Of a stretch of DNA of 64,000 nt, positions 24,091 to 34,788 are shown one piece after another. The notes beneath the pieces are model-generated. The model was given only the letters and a program-made list of their open reading frames with translations, was not told where the DNA came from and ran no database searches. The position numbers and the translations under genes are program-made. Within the stretch, counting starts at the first letter, position 1; each line of letters opens with the position of its first letter. The stretch is from Cubamyces lactineus (Eukaryota > Basidiomycota > Agaricomycetes > Polyporales > Polyporaceae): assembly GCA_022376465.1 (NCBI GenBank), contig JACDTU010000016.1, positions 186,001 to 250,000 on the forward strand. The letters are read 5' to 3'.

Positions 24091-24820
24091 TCACATGTAG
24101 AACTCAGGCTTGCGAGAGTTGATACCGTACTCCGCCAGAGCTGCGCTCAGGTCGTCCATTGTGAGCGTCGTCTTCGTCTTGTCCTAGAACGAAGGTTGTC
24201 AGCAGTCACCAGGCGTGTCGTGGAGAAATCGCTTACCCTTGCGGATGCAGGTCCTGAAGGCTGGTTCGCCCGCGACCTACCACCGGCAGCGTTGGCACGT
24301 ATACGGGCGTGTTGGTACGCGTCGGCTGCTATATCCGATACAAACTTCTGCGCCGCCAGGGAGAGCAGTCGTTTGCTGTATGCGTCCGAGAACGCGCCAA
24401 GACACGTTTGAACGGAGCACACGCTACATGCTCGACGACACTCACAGTCGGACGTCGTCACAATCAAATCCTACTCTCTGTAGGTAGTACTCCGTAACCT
24501 CGTTCGGTATCTGCGCTCCCGATAAGGTGTGAGCGCGTTGAGCGACAACGTCGCACAATGGGCCACAAGCCACACGCTGGTCATGTACGCACCAAAGGCT
24601 CATATTCGTCGAGCATCAGGAGGAACTCGGCAAGCGTCTTGTCTTTCCGAGCTTCCTCTGTTGTCTGAGCGGTGGCTGGTCGCGACTGCTGGGACGTGCT
24701 TGACCCAGGCTGCGTGAATTCGGGGGTCGACTGTTGTGGGTGTGGAGAGGGGGCTGCAGTCGTCGGTGTCGCTGCATAGAAACCCGAAGATTGGTTCTGG
24801 TCTTGATAAGAGGTAGACAT
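24091..24820 (-). CDS. TAF10: TAF10, histone-fold subunit shared by TFIID and SAGA
   Basis: Transcription factor subunit with a histone fold that pairs with TAF3/TAF8 or SPT7. The disordered Gln/Ser/Thr-rich N-terminus MSTSYQDQNQSSGFYAATP leads to KDKTLAEFLLMLDEYEPL, then the exon IPNEVTEYYLQRVGFDCDDV, then RLLSLAAQKFVSDIAADAYQ and HARIRANAAGGRSRA. The final exon gives TKTTLTMDDLSAALAEYGIN and ends RKPEFYM. This is the complete TAF10 pattern with the usual length. Four coding exons are present, with introns after EYEPL, within the Leu codon of DDVRL, and before DKTKTT. Another SAGA subunit, ADA1/Hfi1, lies 2.6 kb upstream on the same strand. Confidence 0.95.
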
Positions 24821-25005
24821 GGTACAAGCTATGTATGTAATTGAAGTGAAAGGCGCTGAGATCGAACGGACGACGGTGAGCACTGAGGACGATATGGACG
24901 TTGTGTGAGTGTGGAGGTGGACGAACGTCGAGCAGTGAGTCGGTTACACACAAACAGGCGCTCGCGTGGTGGATCGCGATCACGGGCGCCTAGGGATCGT
25001 ACGCG

Positions 25006-25012
25006 TATAAAT
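25006..25012 (+). promoter_or_regulatory. TATA box for a plus-strand transcript
   Basis: TATAAAT is followed within 25-35 bp by a long pyrimidine tract typical of strong fungal transcription start regions. It lies between the divergent TAF10 start and the proposed plus-strand spliced RNA. Confidence 0.5.
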
Positions 25013-25034
25013 TTCGCGTCTCGTCGCGCCTCTC

Positions 25035-25406
25035 CCCTTGTCTTCCTCTTCCTCTTCACCCAACCTCTCTGACTCCCTCTTTCCGAATATCGCCAATCTT
25101 CTTGTGAGTCAGAAGTTCTATTCTGTTATGGAGCATTATTGTCTTCTACGTTATGATGTTTGAGGCATTTGGCTTTAGTAGGGTTTCCCTGCGGTGCAGA
25201 AACTTATCTCAGCTACCTTCGGGCGTTCGCTTTGGCGAATAGTCCGCTTTTTCTGAACTCTTCGTCTCTCTTGTGTTGCGAACATTGCTGACTTACATTC
25301 CATAGGTCCCAGGCCCCATGTGCGTGTTATGGCCAGCCGTAGATACGATGGTCATGCCATGTATAACATCTGTACTCGTTACAACGGAATACATGCTTCT
25401 GACATC
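25035..25406 (+). ncRNA. Putative spliced plus-strand RNA with a long structured intron
   Basis: A TATA box at 25006 and a pyrimidine-rich leader precede a strong donor (GTGAGT at 25104) and a strong acceptor (CTGAC branch-like sequence, then TTCCATAG ending at 25305). The 202 nt intron is three to four times longer than most introns in this window. Within it are a hairpin at 25183-25203 (GTTT/AAAC with CTGC/GCAG), a second at about 25219-25246 (CGGGC/GTCCG around TTCGC/GCGAA), an ATGATGT C-box-like element at 25153 and a CTGA D-box-like element at 25253. This resembles an intron-encoded snoRNA host, but the terminal stem is weak. No convincing protein is encoded downstream. The 3' end shown is nominal; the RNA meets the dehydrogenase gene tail to tail. 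Confidence 0.35.
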
Positions 25407-27024
25407 TCACTGCACTCTGTCGACCTTCTCAACGCCCTCAGGGAGAACATATTGTCCTTGCCGGCGAACCTGTATGGAAAATTTTAAGCGACGCGCTGTT
25501 AAGCGCGAAGGGCGTACGCACCTCGTCGAACACCTCCATCATGATGATGCTCTTCTCATGTCCCCAGAGGTCGCTCTCGAGCTTGCCATCCCGAATGCAC
25601 CTGGCAACTTCGTCTGCTTCGTAGTGCCAGCCCCCGCCAATGTACTTGAACGCCTTCGTCTCCTCGCGGACGACGTCTCCGCCAGGCCTGTCGTAATATT
25701 GCACCGTGAACGCAGGAGGGCGGTAGATCGGCGCCTTGACGAGGACGTTCCCGTTCTTGTAGCGGATCGTCGCCCCGAAGTGCGCCGAGGGCACGGTCAT
25801 GCTGCAGCTCAAGATCGCCTGCGCTTGCAGGTGCTCGGTGAAGTTGAGCGTGAAGCTCGTCGACGCGTCGACGCCGGTAATAGGCGTCTTGATGATGGAT
25901 CCCGTGACGCTCGATGGCCGCGCGTTCTTGTTCGAAGGGTGCTCATACAGTGCAAGCATGGCCTATGTTGGTATGAGTATCTCGTATATACACCTGCAAC
26001 GGACGTTCTCACCCAGAACAGAGGGTATGGGCCACTGTGATAGATCTGTCAGCATGAAGGATTTCTGTTGAGGATCATGTCGAAACTCACAGATCCAGGA
26101 GTGCACCACCACCCAGCTGCGGGTCAAGCATTCTGTGGGTCAAGGGCAGATCTACGTAACATGGATTAGCGGTGAGTAGGGAGGGTTTGATTTCGGGAAT
26201 GTCTCCGCACTCTCGATGTGGAAGTCTGCGGACAAATCGGCATGCAGGACGACCGGGTCCCCGAGGGTGCCCTCTTCCGCGAGCCGCTTCAGCTCGAGGG
26301 TGAGCGGGTGGAAGCGCGTCCAAAGCGCTTCCATGAAGAACAGCTTCTTCTCCTTCGCGAGCTTGAGCAGGGCCTTGAGTTCCGCTGCGTTGGAAGTCGT
26401 CGCCTTCTCACAGAGGACGTGCTTGCCGGCTTCCAGCGCTGCGAGCGCGTTCTCATAGTGTAGAGTGTGTGGAGTACCTATGGGTGCACTCAGTGGACAT
26501 TTCATGGTATGTCGGCGTTGCAGGCGTCGTACCAATGTACACGGCCTCGACGTTCTGGGCGCCACGATGCAATTAGTCTGGGTGGACACAACAACGATCC
26601 TAGAGCAAACCATCTACTTACTGAGTCAGCATACACCTCAGCGTAGGTGCCGTACGCCTTGATGCCCTCTTCGTTGGGAGCATAGTCGGAGATGAACTTC
26701 TGCGCGCTCTCCACGCTGCGAGAGCCAACTGCGACGATCTTGTGCGCGACGTCCGTCGTATTCCGCCTATACGCCAGAAATTAGCCCTAGGACATGTGGT
26801 ACATGGCGTGAATGCTCGGATCACTGAGATGCGACCTACGTCTTAGGATCTACGAGCAAATCCTGTTGGCGTCGTTCATACGCCGTCAGCGAATATTCTC
26901 CAGACACTAGTTGAACCACAGGCAAGTTCTATAGAGCGCAACGAACCTTGACGAACTCCATAGCAATTCTGCCGGTGGAGATGATGCCCCATTTGAGCAC
27001 GAAGGGTTGGCTGGAGGTCGACAT
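25407..27024 (-). CDS. Gfo/Idh/MocA-type NAD(P)-dependent dehydrogenase (dihydrodiol / D-xylose dehydrogenase group)
   Basis: Cytosolic oxidoreductase with an N-terminal Rossmann fold and a C-terminal alpha/beta substrate domain. Exon 1 reads MSTSSQPFVLKWGIISTGRI, the dinucleotide-binding strand. Later exons give KIVAVGSRSVESAQKFISDY, then TPHTLHYENALAALEAGKHV followed by LCEKATTSNAAELKAL, with the family's catalytic Glu-Lys (the usual Pro after it is Ala here). The C-terminal domain has DPQLGGGALLDLG, GGWHYEADEVARCIRDGKLE and an ending RRQGQYVLPEGVEKVDRVQ. This pattern fits the NADP-dependent trans-dihydrobenzenediol / D-xylose 1-dehydrogenase group. The physiological substrate cannot be read. 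About eight exons. A good TATA box lies 107 bp upstream. Confidence 0.85.
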
Positions 27025-27130
27025 GTCTGTACAATTGGTTGATCTGGCGAACTGAGGTGTTGAACGTTGACTAGTGATTTGCGGGGCGCACGGGTGTCCG
27101 ACGGTTCGAACAATTCACTTATCATCGGTC

Positions 27131-27139
27131 CTTTATATA
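27131..27139 (-). promoter_or_regulatory. TATA box of the Gfo/Idh/MocA dehydrogenase
   Basis: The minus strand reads TATATAAAG, a near-perfect TATA box, 107 bp before the ATG. Confidence 0.65.
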
Positions 27140-27456
27140 CTCGCGGGGACCTGGATGAGTGATCACCACGTCAAGTGTGCACCTGGGGTCGCCGTACCGG
27201 TCATCGGAGAGCTATCGATGACGATGGCGGCCCGAACGAGCCGCGTTGTCAGTATAGAGTGGTACTTACAGTGCCAATAGGCGGGCATCGACACCGACAA
27301 AACGGTAGGTTCACGAGCGCAGTGAGGGCAGATATGATGAGAGCAGGTCGCGAGACCGATCCAAAACCAGTACAATACACAAGGCGTCCGCCAAGGAGCA
27401 GAGGAGAGATAAGTACAGGGAAAACGAGGCACAGCGGTCGAAGCTACTGCCCGTAT
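27140..27456. other. Spacer between ADA1 and the dehydrogenase
   Basis: About 320 bp that should hold the ADA1 3' UTR and upstream promoter of the dehydrogenase. No gene seen. Confidence 0.55.
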
Positions 27457-28565
27457 CTAATGCAACGTCCGCAATGCTTCTTTTACTGTGCTTCGTTCGC
27501 CTAGAAGCGCGAAGAGCTGCCATCGTTTGTCGTGCATGTCTTTATTCTTCAGCACGACATCGTCCTCGGTTGCCTCGTTCTCGCCGATAGCTAAGCGCAT
27601 CGCCGCGGCGGACTTATTCGGTAACACGGCGGGAGAGACGGTGAAGAGGCTGTCAAAGGAAGAAGCTGGTAGTACATAGCTGTGTGAGTGTGGCTCTGCA
27701 GCCCGGATGGACGTGATGGCATGAGAGGTGGATGTTAACGAGAGGGCTTGGGTGATAAGTTGCTTAAGTTTAGCCTGTACATGGATGTGAGGACGCGGCC
27801 TTGAAGGACGTGTGTATGCACGCACCTCAAAGGCTAGCATCATGAGCGATGCAACTTCCCTTGAAGGTGCGCCTAAATTATGTTGTGCGGATATGAGGTT
27901 GATTCGGTCCGAGATATGTTGCAGCGTGGGGGCACGGGTCATTGAGGCAAGATGTAACGGCAATCGACTACCAGGCGGTCCTGCGCGCGCATTGTGAGAG
28001 GTGCAGACCAGCCTTACAGAGAGAGCACATACCTCCGCGTTCATCTAAGAGCACCACACCTCGTTCCGCAGCAATCTCGTCCGTGAATGGTTTGGGTACG
28101 ACCGGCTCATTCATCGCCGCGGTGCCCAAGGTACGTATACGTTCGCGCTCGCGTCTCCCTAGCCCGACAGTCCATTTCTTCAACCGGTCTGACCTGAGTG
28201 TGCCGTCATCTGTCGCGTCCGGACCTTGATATGGGAGAGTACGCCGACGCTTGCGGGGAGGAGGCTTCGGAACGTCCGGTGGCGGTGTTGGCGGGGCTAG
28301 CTGGGCGGAAGTGTCGAACAAGGAAACAATGAGAGTGTTATGTAGTTGCACTATGCGACGGCATTCATTAGCTGTGGTTTGTGGCATTTGAACATTGATT
28401 ACCTAGATGAATAGAGTCAAGGTAGGTCTTGACTTGGTCGTCGTACTCGGTGCGTGATATGTGGCCGGATAGATACTCCTTCAGGACGTTGAAGTACAGG
28501 GGCGCTTTGGGGCCCAAGGCATTATTGAGTTGGTTCTTGATGGTAGTGGTGGATGATAGCGACAT
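27457..28565 (-). CDS. HFI1: SAGA adaptor subunit ADA1/Hfi1 (Tada1 family)
   Basis: Architectural subunit of the SAGA coactivator. From the ATG at 28565 it reads MSLSSTTTIKNQLNNALGPK, then APLYFNVLKEYLSGHISRTE and YDDQVKTYLDSIHL, the N-terminal Tada1 block (an ALGPKAPLYF helix followed by a short-exon Asp-Asp helix). ECRRIVQLHNTLIVSLFD follows, then a Pro-rich basic linker PPRKRRRTLPY and LKKWTVGLGRRERERIRTL, a hallmark of Ada1. The C-terminal half carries LQHISDRINLISAQHNLGAP and a tail KRWQLFALLGERSTVKEA ending RTLH. Four or more exons. The in-frame region upstream of 28565 lacks an ATG, so this start is preferred. It is divergent from makorin. Confidence 0.85.
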
Positions 28566-28930
28566 CGGCAAAGAGACTGGATAACGCAGCTGGGCCGCTG
28601 CGGGGTCGGTCGCGGGCACGTCGTAGTGAAGTACAGAACTGGAGGATGCTGCTCAGATGCACGACGGGCCGCCACAGGCGCGACGTGCTTATGTCAGCAC
28701 GCAATGGACGCGAATATGGGCGCCTATGCGATATTGCCCACACTTAGTCACGTCTGCTGCTCATCTCAACCGCCGGTGGCTGAGCTTGCTGCAGCTACTA
28801 CTATTTACTACCGCAGTCGAGAAGACTTTCCCTCCCTCTCTCAATATATATCACTACTGGGCTTGAACTCTGCTGGTTGCTCTGGTTCTTCCTAGACCAA
28901 ACATAGTACCTCCCGGGGCCGCACCTGTGG
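28566..28930. promoter_or_regulatory. Divergent promoter between ADA1 and makorin
   Basis: The 365 bp gap must supply both promoters. A TATATAT-like stretch around 28846-28852 lies about 80 bp before the makorin start codon. Confidence 0.5.
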
Positions 28931-31190
28931 ATGTCTCAACGCGCCGTCAACGATCATCCAGGACAACTCTCGCATGATGGACTCTCGCCAGATCGTCCGG
29001 TAACATCCAAACCGCGTGGAATTTGCAAGTACTAGTGCGTTGTCATCACCCGAAAGTATCGCGAGGCTGCTTACTGACGAACTCGAGCATCCAGCAATAC
29101 CGAACGTGGGTGCTATGCTGGTAGCAAATGCAAGTTCCTCCATGGGGAGACCGAGCGCATGACCCCATTCGATAAGAACAAAGTCTGCAGGTTCTATGCG
29201 GCCGGCCATTGCAGACGCGGGGACAAGTGCTGGTTTCTACATACCGATCCAGCCGAGGTGGCGTCTGGTAGCCAAGACCGCCCCCTCTCGAATGATGAAG
29301 CAGACCATCTCTGCTCTATTTGCTACGACAAGCCCATGGTGTATGGTCTACTAGGTTAGTTGCATGGCTACCATTCATTGACGGCACCTTCGTGCGGGTC
29401 TTCAGCGCTCGGGTTGACTGCACACGCCCCTGATCACGAATACTAACAAATGCGTTATAGAAGACTGTAGTCATGTATTTTGCATATCGGTACGACAAGT
29501 TCCGCACTGCAGGTATTATACTGTGGCTGTTCATAATCTCTAACAACCTCATAGTGCATCAAGAACTGGCGTGGGAAGGATGGCAAGAGTGAAGACATCA
29601 TCCAAGCCGGAACAAACAAGCAATGCCCTATGTGTCGTACAGCGTCCCGCTTCGTGACGCCTTCTGCCCACTTCTTCCCGCAGGAGAACCCACGAAAGGC
29701 TGAGGTCGTTGCAAACTATAAGGCCAGCATGGCTCGAGTCAAGTGCAAGTCAGTAGCGCCAAGCCCATTCTTGGGACGGTACTGAATGCTATACGATGTT
29801 GCTGTTGCAGGTACTTCGAGAGGTCTAAACCACACAAGCGGTTTTGTCCGTTCGGCAAGGATTGTTTCTATAAGCACGAGAACGCAGATGGCACACCATA
29901 CGAGTTTGAGCACGGCGCAGCTTATTACATGGAGGTGAGTACTATACAGAATCCTTGCGTTTCGTTGTGGCTACTTAATGTCGACGCCAGCGGGAACACA
30001 CTTCAGGGCGGAGATGGAATCCCTCTGACTTGTTTGATGGAGAATTTGAAGAAGACATGGAGCTCATGTTGGACACTATTTCCCGGCTTCTTGGCCGCTC
30101 ACAAGATTGGGTACGTGCGGAGTTATCGAGAGTGTGTCTGCAACTGAATGCCACCTCTCAGAGGTCATTGATACAGACCGCCATGACAGCCTTAAATCCG
30201 GATGGTCCTGCACTATCCTATCCCAACGATGACGATGAGTCTACGTCAGAAGGCGATGAGATAGCCCTTACAGTGGTCCAAGACAATAACGGCGAGGAGC
30301 CCCACTCCGATCTCCTAGAGGAAGTTGGTATTGCACCGGAGGGTATAGCTGAGGACAATGAACTCGACCCAACCCTGACCGCGAACGATGACATAGGCCT
30401 AGCTCAAGACAGCACCGGTTCTCGGTCTGACCTCGATCCAACTCTCCCCGAGTTCGTTCCATCCCACCAACTTCGACTGCACTCTTGGCTCCGAACTTTG
30501 GACCCCTCATACGAACTCGACTCGCTGCGCCCTCTGCCGCCTGGCCCAGTTAGGGACGGGGAGCTTGCTGATGGTGGGAGTAGCGAGGCAGAAGCCTGGG
30601 AAGAGTTCTGGCGCGGCTTCGGGGAGAGAGACGAAGATCGGGACACGGGTTCCCTCGCTAACAGACCACCCAACTCGGAGCTGGACCTGGCATCTTTGCT
30701 GCTTGCCGCTCCTCCGTCCGCTGCGACGCCCTCATCGTATCCTTCATCTTCCACGCTCCGCACCCCGAGTGAGCCGTCGTCGTCTGAACCCCGTGCAACC
30801 GCGTCGGGCACAATCCTCGACGGTGCCCCAGAGAATCCTTACATCCAGAATGCCGACCCTCCATTCATGACGGATGGCCGTGGACGGGTGGTCGCCAGCA
30901 GCATGACGGCTTCGCGCGTTCGCGACGGACGTCGAGGGCGTGCCGCTTCATCTTCTGCCGCCGTCACGCTGCCGCACTCCAAACCTGATGTCACTGCGCT
31001 CGGTAGCAGTACGACGGATGTCTCGTGCAACAGCCCATCCCTACATGGTACATCGGGCCTCCCGCAGCAGTGGCATGCTCGCCAGCGTTCCCGCTCGCTG
31101 GTCGAATCGGCGGACCCAGGCGAGGGGACGCCGTCGGCCGAATTCGTGACGGACGGACGCGGACGCGTCGTGTTCGCGTCGAACATCTAG
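28931..31190 (+). CDS. Makorin-type RING E3 ubiquitin ligase with CCCH zinc fingers
   Basis: RING E3 ligase with RNA-binding CCCH fingers. The start MSQRAVNDHPGQLSHDG leads to a first CCCH finger CKYYNTERGCYAGSKCKFLH, completed across an intron that splits a Tyr codon. A second finger reads CRFYAAGHCRRGDKCWFLH. The RING begins CSICYDKPMVYGLLEDCSH and continues VFCISCIKNW and CPMCRTASRFVTPS. A third CCCH finger follows: CKYFERSKPHKRFCPFGKDC then FYKHENADG. A long acidic, Ser/Pro-rich tail of over 350 residues carries two copies of TDGRGRVV near its end (around 30868 and 31149). The core order matches makorins; the tail is much longer than usual. About six exons. Confidence 0.9.
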
Positions 31191-31739
31191 GGCTACCAGA
31201 ACAGCATATCACGATTCGTACTGTTCGTCGCTGACAGCTTTCTCAGACTATACTGTTCTACGGTGAGGAAACTTCGGTCTGCATTATGTATCATCACCGC
31301 TCCAAACTGTCGTGTATGTATTATTAGCTATCGATCGCAAACCATATAACGATATATCAGGATTCAGTATTTCGACATTCGTGCTTGGGCCTTTGGATAA
31401 CGCTCGGCTATCGATTCCCATGCACGTCTATCGCGGCGTCAGTTTAGTGGCCCGGGACATCTCGGAGAATTGGCCTATTGTCCGTGACATCTCGATTTTC
31501 AGTGGTGTGAAAGGATTGACTGCATCACCCAGCTCAAGTTGCGCGCAGACGATGGTATGATCTATACGACTATCGTCTTCAAGGCCTCAGTACCGACGGT
31601 TGCAACAAACACTACGTGTAGAGCGGTACAACTACAGCGTTCTCATTGGGAGATGACGCAACAACCAAGTTCGGCGTTCATTCCCATCCCTACTTGATTC
31701 AAGGCATCTATCCGTTTAGCCTCCATGGTTCGTTCCGTT
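31191..31739. other. Intergenic between convergent makorin and sedolisin genes
   Basis: About 550 bp of AT-richer sequence containing the 3' flanks of two convergent genes. No gene recognised. Confidence 0.6.
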
Positions 31740-33829
31740 CTATAGGCTCATGACGAGTGCTAGCAACTTGTCATAGTCTGGCGAGCCGAAACCCGTGGCC
31801 TATAGCGAGCTGAATGAGCTTCAGGTAGGCATGATAAAAGAAGGGCGCCTACCGGATCCCACCCCGCCAACGCAGGGAAACCCTGCGCTCCACATCCGGT
31901 GTTGCTCCCACTCGTAATGTCGTTCAGCGCCGCGGCACCTTCCGAGTACAGCAGCGGGTTGATGAACCCGAGCGGAGGCTTGCCCGCATTGAGAAGAGCG
32001 TCGTTCAACAGCGCAACGACACTCGCCCATACAGGCGTGGACGCGCTCGTCCCCTCGGAGAGGAAGAATGTCCCGTTGATCCTGGTGACGTAGTTGATCC
32101 CTTGCGCAGAGACGTCGGGGTACGCACGGCCGCTGCGGTTGAACAGACCGGCATTCGTGCTCCCAAGAGCATCGAGGTAGCTCTGGACTGCCGTGCTCTG
32201 GTAGCTTGGCTGCGGGAAAATATTGGAGAAGCCACCCCCGGAGAAGTCCGCTACGACTTCTGTGCCGGAGTCGAATCCGGTGGTTGCACCGACGGAGGTG
32301 AGGCTGTGATAGAACGAGTGTCAGGAGTGTCGTATAGCGCAGATGCGGAGTGAGGGGCGTACAATGGACAGCCACTAGGGAACGAAGGTCCAAATGTTGT
32401 CCTATCGCATTCGCTGTCGGACGCGAAGCTGTAGACACCGTTATCCCCCGAGGCGAAGAAGACGCTTGTACCCCGAGCGCCAAGCTGAGCATAAGCATTG
32501 CAAAAGGTACTGAACGGTGGTATGAGACCAACGAGATTGCAACTAGACATCAACCGAGTGGACTTACTTGGCAAAGTCCTCCGATCCTTCAAAGTCGGAC
32601 TCATTGAAGCCGTAGCTGGTAGTCAGTACAAGCGGGAGCTCGTCGAGGCCAAGAAGGAAGTTGACGATGTCGATGAAGCCTTGGGAAGAAGAGTCCCCCA
32701 CAGAGTACAACGTTGTTGGCACACCAGTCGCGACTCCGACGGTGTATTGGATATCTAGGCTCTGTGGGACGAAGCTCAGACAAACACAGTTATGACGAGA
32801 GTGAGGGTTCATACCGCTTCTCCAGTTCCGTCACCGCTGGTGATGCCGCCGTCTATGGACACAACGTCGAACTCCGGAGTAGTGGTGACATCAGGTCGCC
32901 ACACCATGAAGAAAAACTACCGGTCATCGGAATATCGGTCACATATTGACACAATCGAGAAAATCAAGGTGTTCACCCACCTCGAGGTCCTCTTCGGTAG
33001 CTATCTCATTCAGATACGCGGCAACGGCGATGCTGTTCCCCGGGGCAGTACCAGGTGCAGCGGGGACGTGATAGTAGTCCTCCAAGCACTGGGGAACGAC
33101 GTCAATGGAGCAGATGTCGACACCCTGCCTCTTCGAAGTCGGATTCACCGGCGCTGGTGAGACAACTTTGAAGGGCGGATGATTGGGGTGTAGTGGAGTG
33201 ATGAACCTGATATGCATCATTTCCTCAGTGAACCCTTTCTTGGTGAGATGTACGAGAGGAAAATGCATACTGCGTGGTAGGAAAGAGGTACTGTAGGTGC
33301 TGTTCCACGTCATCGGGGATGGAGACGGATAACGTCCGCGTAAGAATAGCGCCGGTGTCCTTGTCCTTGAACTCGGTGAAGTTAGCTGCGAGCAATTCAT
33401 TCGCCTTCGAGACGGGGATGTCGATGCGCAACATGTCTCCCGACGGCGAGACCACCTCCGGGTGGATGCTATGTTGTGCCAGCCAAGCAGTGACAGCCTG
33501 CACACTCTCTGGCTTGGGTGCGACGAACGCCTCGACCTAGCATAGAGGGGTGAGCTGAGAGTTTCATGAAAAGTTTGAAGACATACGTCCGACTTGGAGA
33601 GATGCTTCCCGTAGTTCGCGCTCTTCGGGTCGCTGACGTCGTAAAGCGCGGCGTGGAGTCCATCGATATTGGTGGGAGGCAAGACCAGCGTGAGCTGCAG
33701 CAACGCTGTGGAAGCTGCTGGATGTAGAGGAACAAACTTGGCCTTGGGTACGACGGTCGTCCGACGGCCGTGCACAAGCGCGATAGCTGAAGCTATGGTG
33801 AGCGCAACAAGGGTCCGAGGCGTGAGCAT
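31740..33829 (-). CDS. Sedolisin-type serine carboxyl peptidase (tripeptidyl-peptidase I-like, family S53)
   Basis: Secreted acid protease. From the ATG at 33829 it has a signal peptide MLTPRTLVALTIASAIALVH, then a prodomain with NIDGLHAALYDVSDPKSANY and GKHLSKSDV, the pro-kumamolisin/Tpp1 activation domain. The mature part ends with the catalytic serine motif SEGTSASTPVWAS inside a block preceded by NRSGRAYPDVSAQG, and the calcium-binding tail GFINPLLYSEGAAALNDITS, then WDPATGFGSPDYDKLLAL. Length and order match family S53. About nine exons; the last is joined by a GTAGGC donor, restoring WDPATGFGSP. The mid-protein Glu/Asp catalytic residues were not individually traced. A TATA box sits 67 bp upstream. 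The next gene is also a peptidase. Confidence 0.9.
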
Positions 33830-33895
33830 AGTAATCAAAAGAGGAGGAAGTCAAGGCCTTCAGGACTTGCTGCTGCCGAAGAGGACTGTGGTCAC

Positions 33896-33903
33896 CTTTT
33901 ATA
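33896..33903 (-). promoter_or_regulatory. TATA box of the sedolisin gene
   Basis: The minus strand reads TATAAAAG, a consensus TATA box, 67 bp before the start codon; a short 5' UTR is expected. Confidence 0.65.
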
Positions 33904-34788
33904 CACTACGAGGGCATATGCTGGAGCCTAGTGTATTGCACATCCCGGCGGAAAATGGTCGGAGGACAACATAACTCACATAAGCACTCTGTTCCACCGT
34001 CACAGCCGACCTGTTTGCTGAACACATGAGCACGCACGAGCACGCACTTGTGCAACCGAGCGAGGCAAGAACGGCTAAGTCAATAGGATTGCCCAACGGG
34101 GTTGAAGATAAACTTACGGCATTCGCGCGTTCGACTCTGGACCACCAAAGCGCGCATTGATGGGCCTGAGAAATGCATATAGCGCATACACCCAAGTGCC
34201 GACGGCATACATTACGGTCGGACGTAAATCCGCGGTGAGAATGGATCGAGAGGACAATGACGAGAGATTCGGCATTCGGAGGCTTCGGTCAGGTACAGCG
34301 GGCACAACTGAGGACAAATGATATGAGTCAGAATGCTCATGCTTTGGACGGAACGTAACATTGAGATAGGCACGCACCTGACATTGGCAATCCGGTGAAT
34401 CGTTGGGCAAGACCGCGTCCGAGAGTATTTCTGGTGAAGCCTACTCCTACTGACGTTCGTACCGTGACTCAATTACCGCCCACGAATGATGACGCGAAGC
34501 GTCTATGTGTTAACTGTTCTGTGGGTAGATTCTGGCTTGATTAGAACGCGCTCAAGCTACGAGAGCATGTGAGCAAGTAGTATGTATCGCCATCGGTCAA
34601 TCATTGGTAATGCCTACAAAACGTAAGATATCTGTAGTTTCAGGTGCATATGCTGCTCGGCGTTCAACAATGAACACTCACCTAGCACTGCAATACCTTT
34701 CATGTCCAACGTGTTAAGACGAAGAGAACGATCAACAATCTCCATAGATGCGCTAGAACCTCGATTGATAGTGGTACAGATAATATCC
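33904..34788. other. Spacer between the sedolisin and Gly-X carboxypeptidase genes
   Basis: About 885 bp with only short open frames and no family motifs. It should hold the carboxypeptidase 3' UTR and upstream sequence of the sedolisin promoter. Confidence 0.5.

Noticed and set aside
25318..26040. 240-codon plus-strand open frame after the long intron
   Set aside because: It runs antisense to the well-supported dehydrogenase exons and has Arg-rich, low-complexity composition typical of antisense frames in GC-rich genes.
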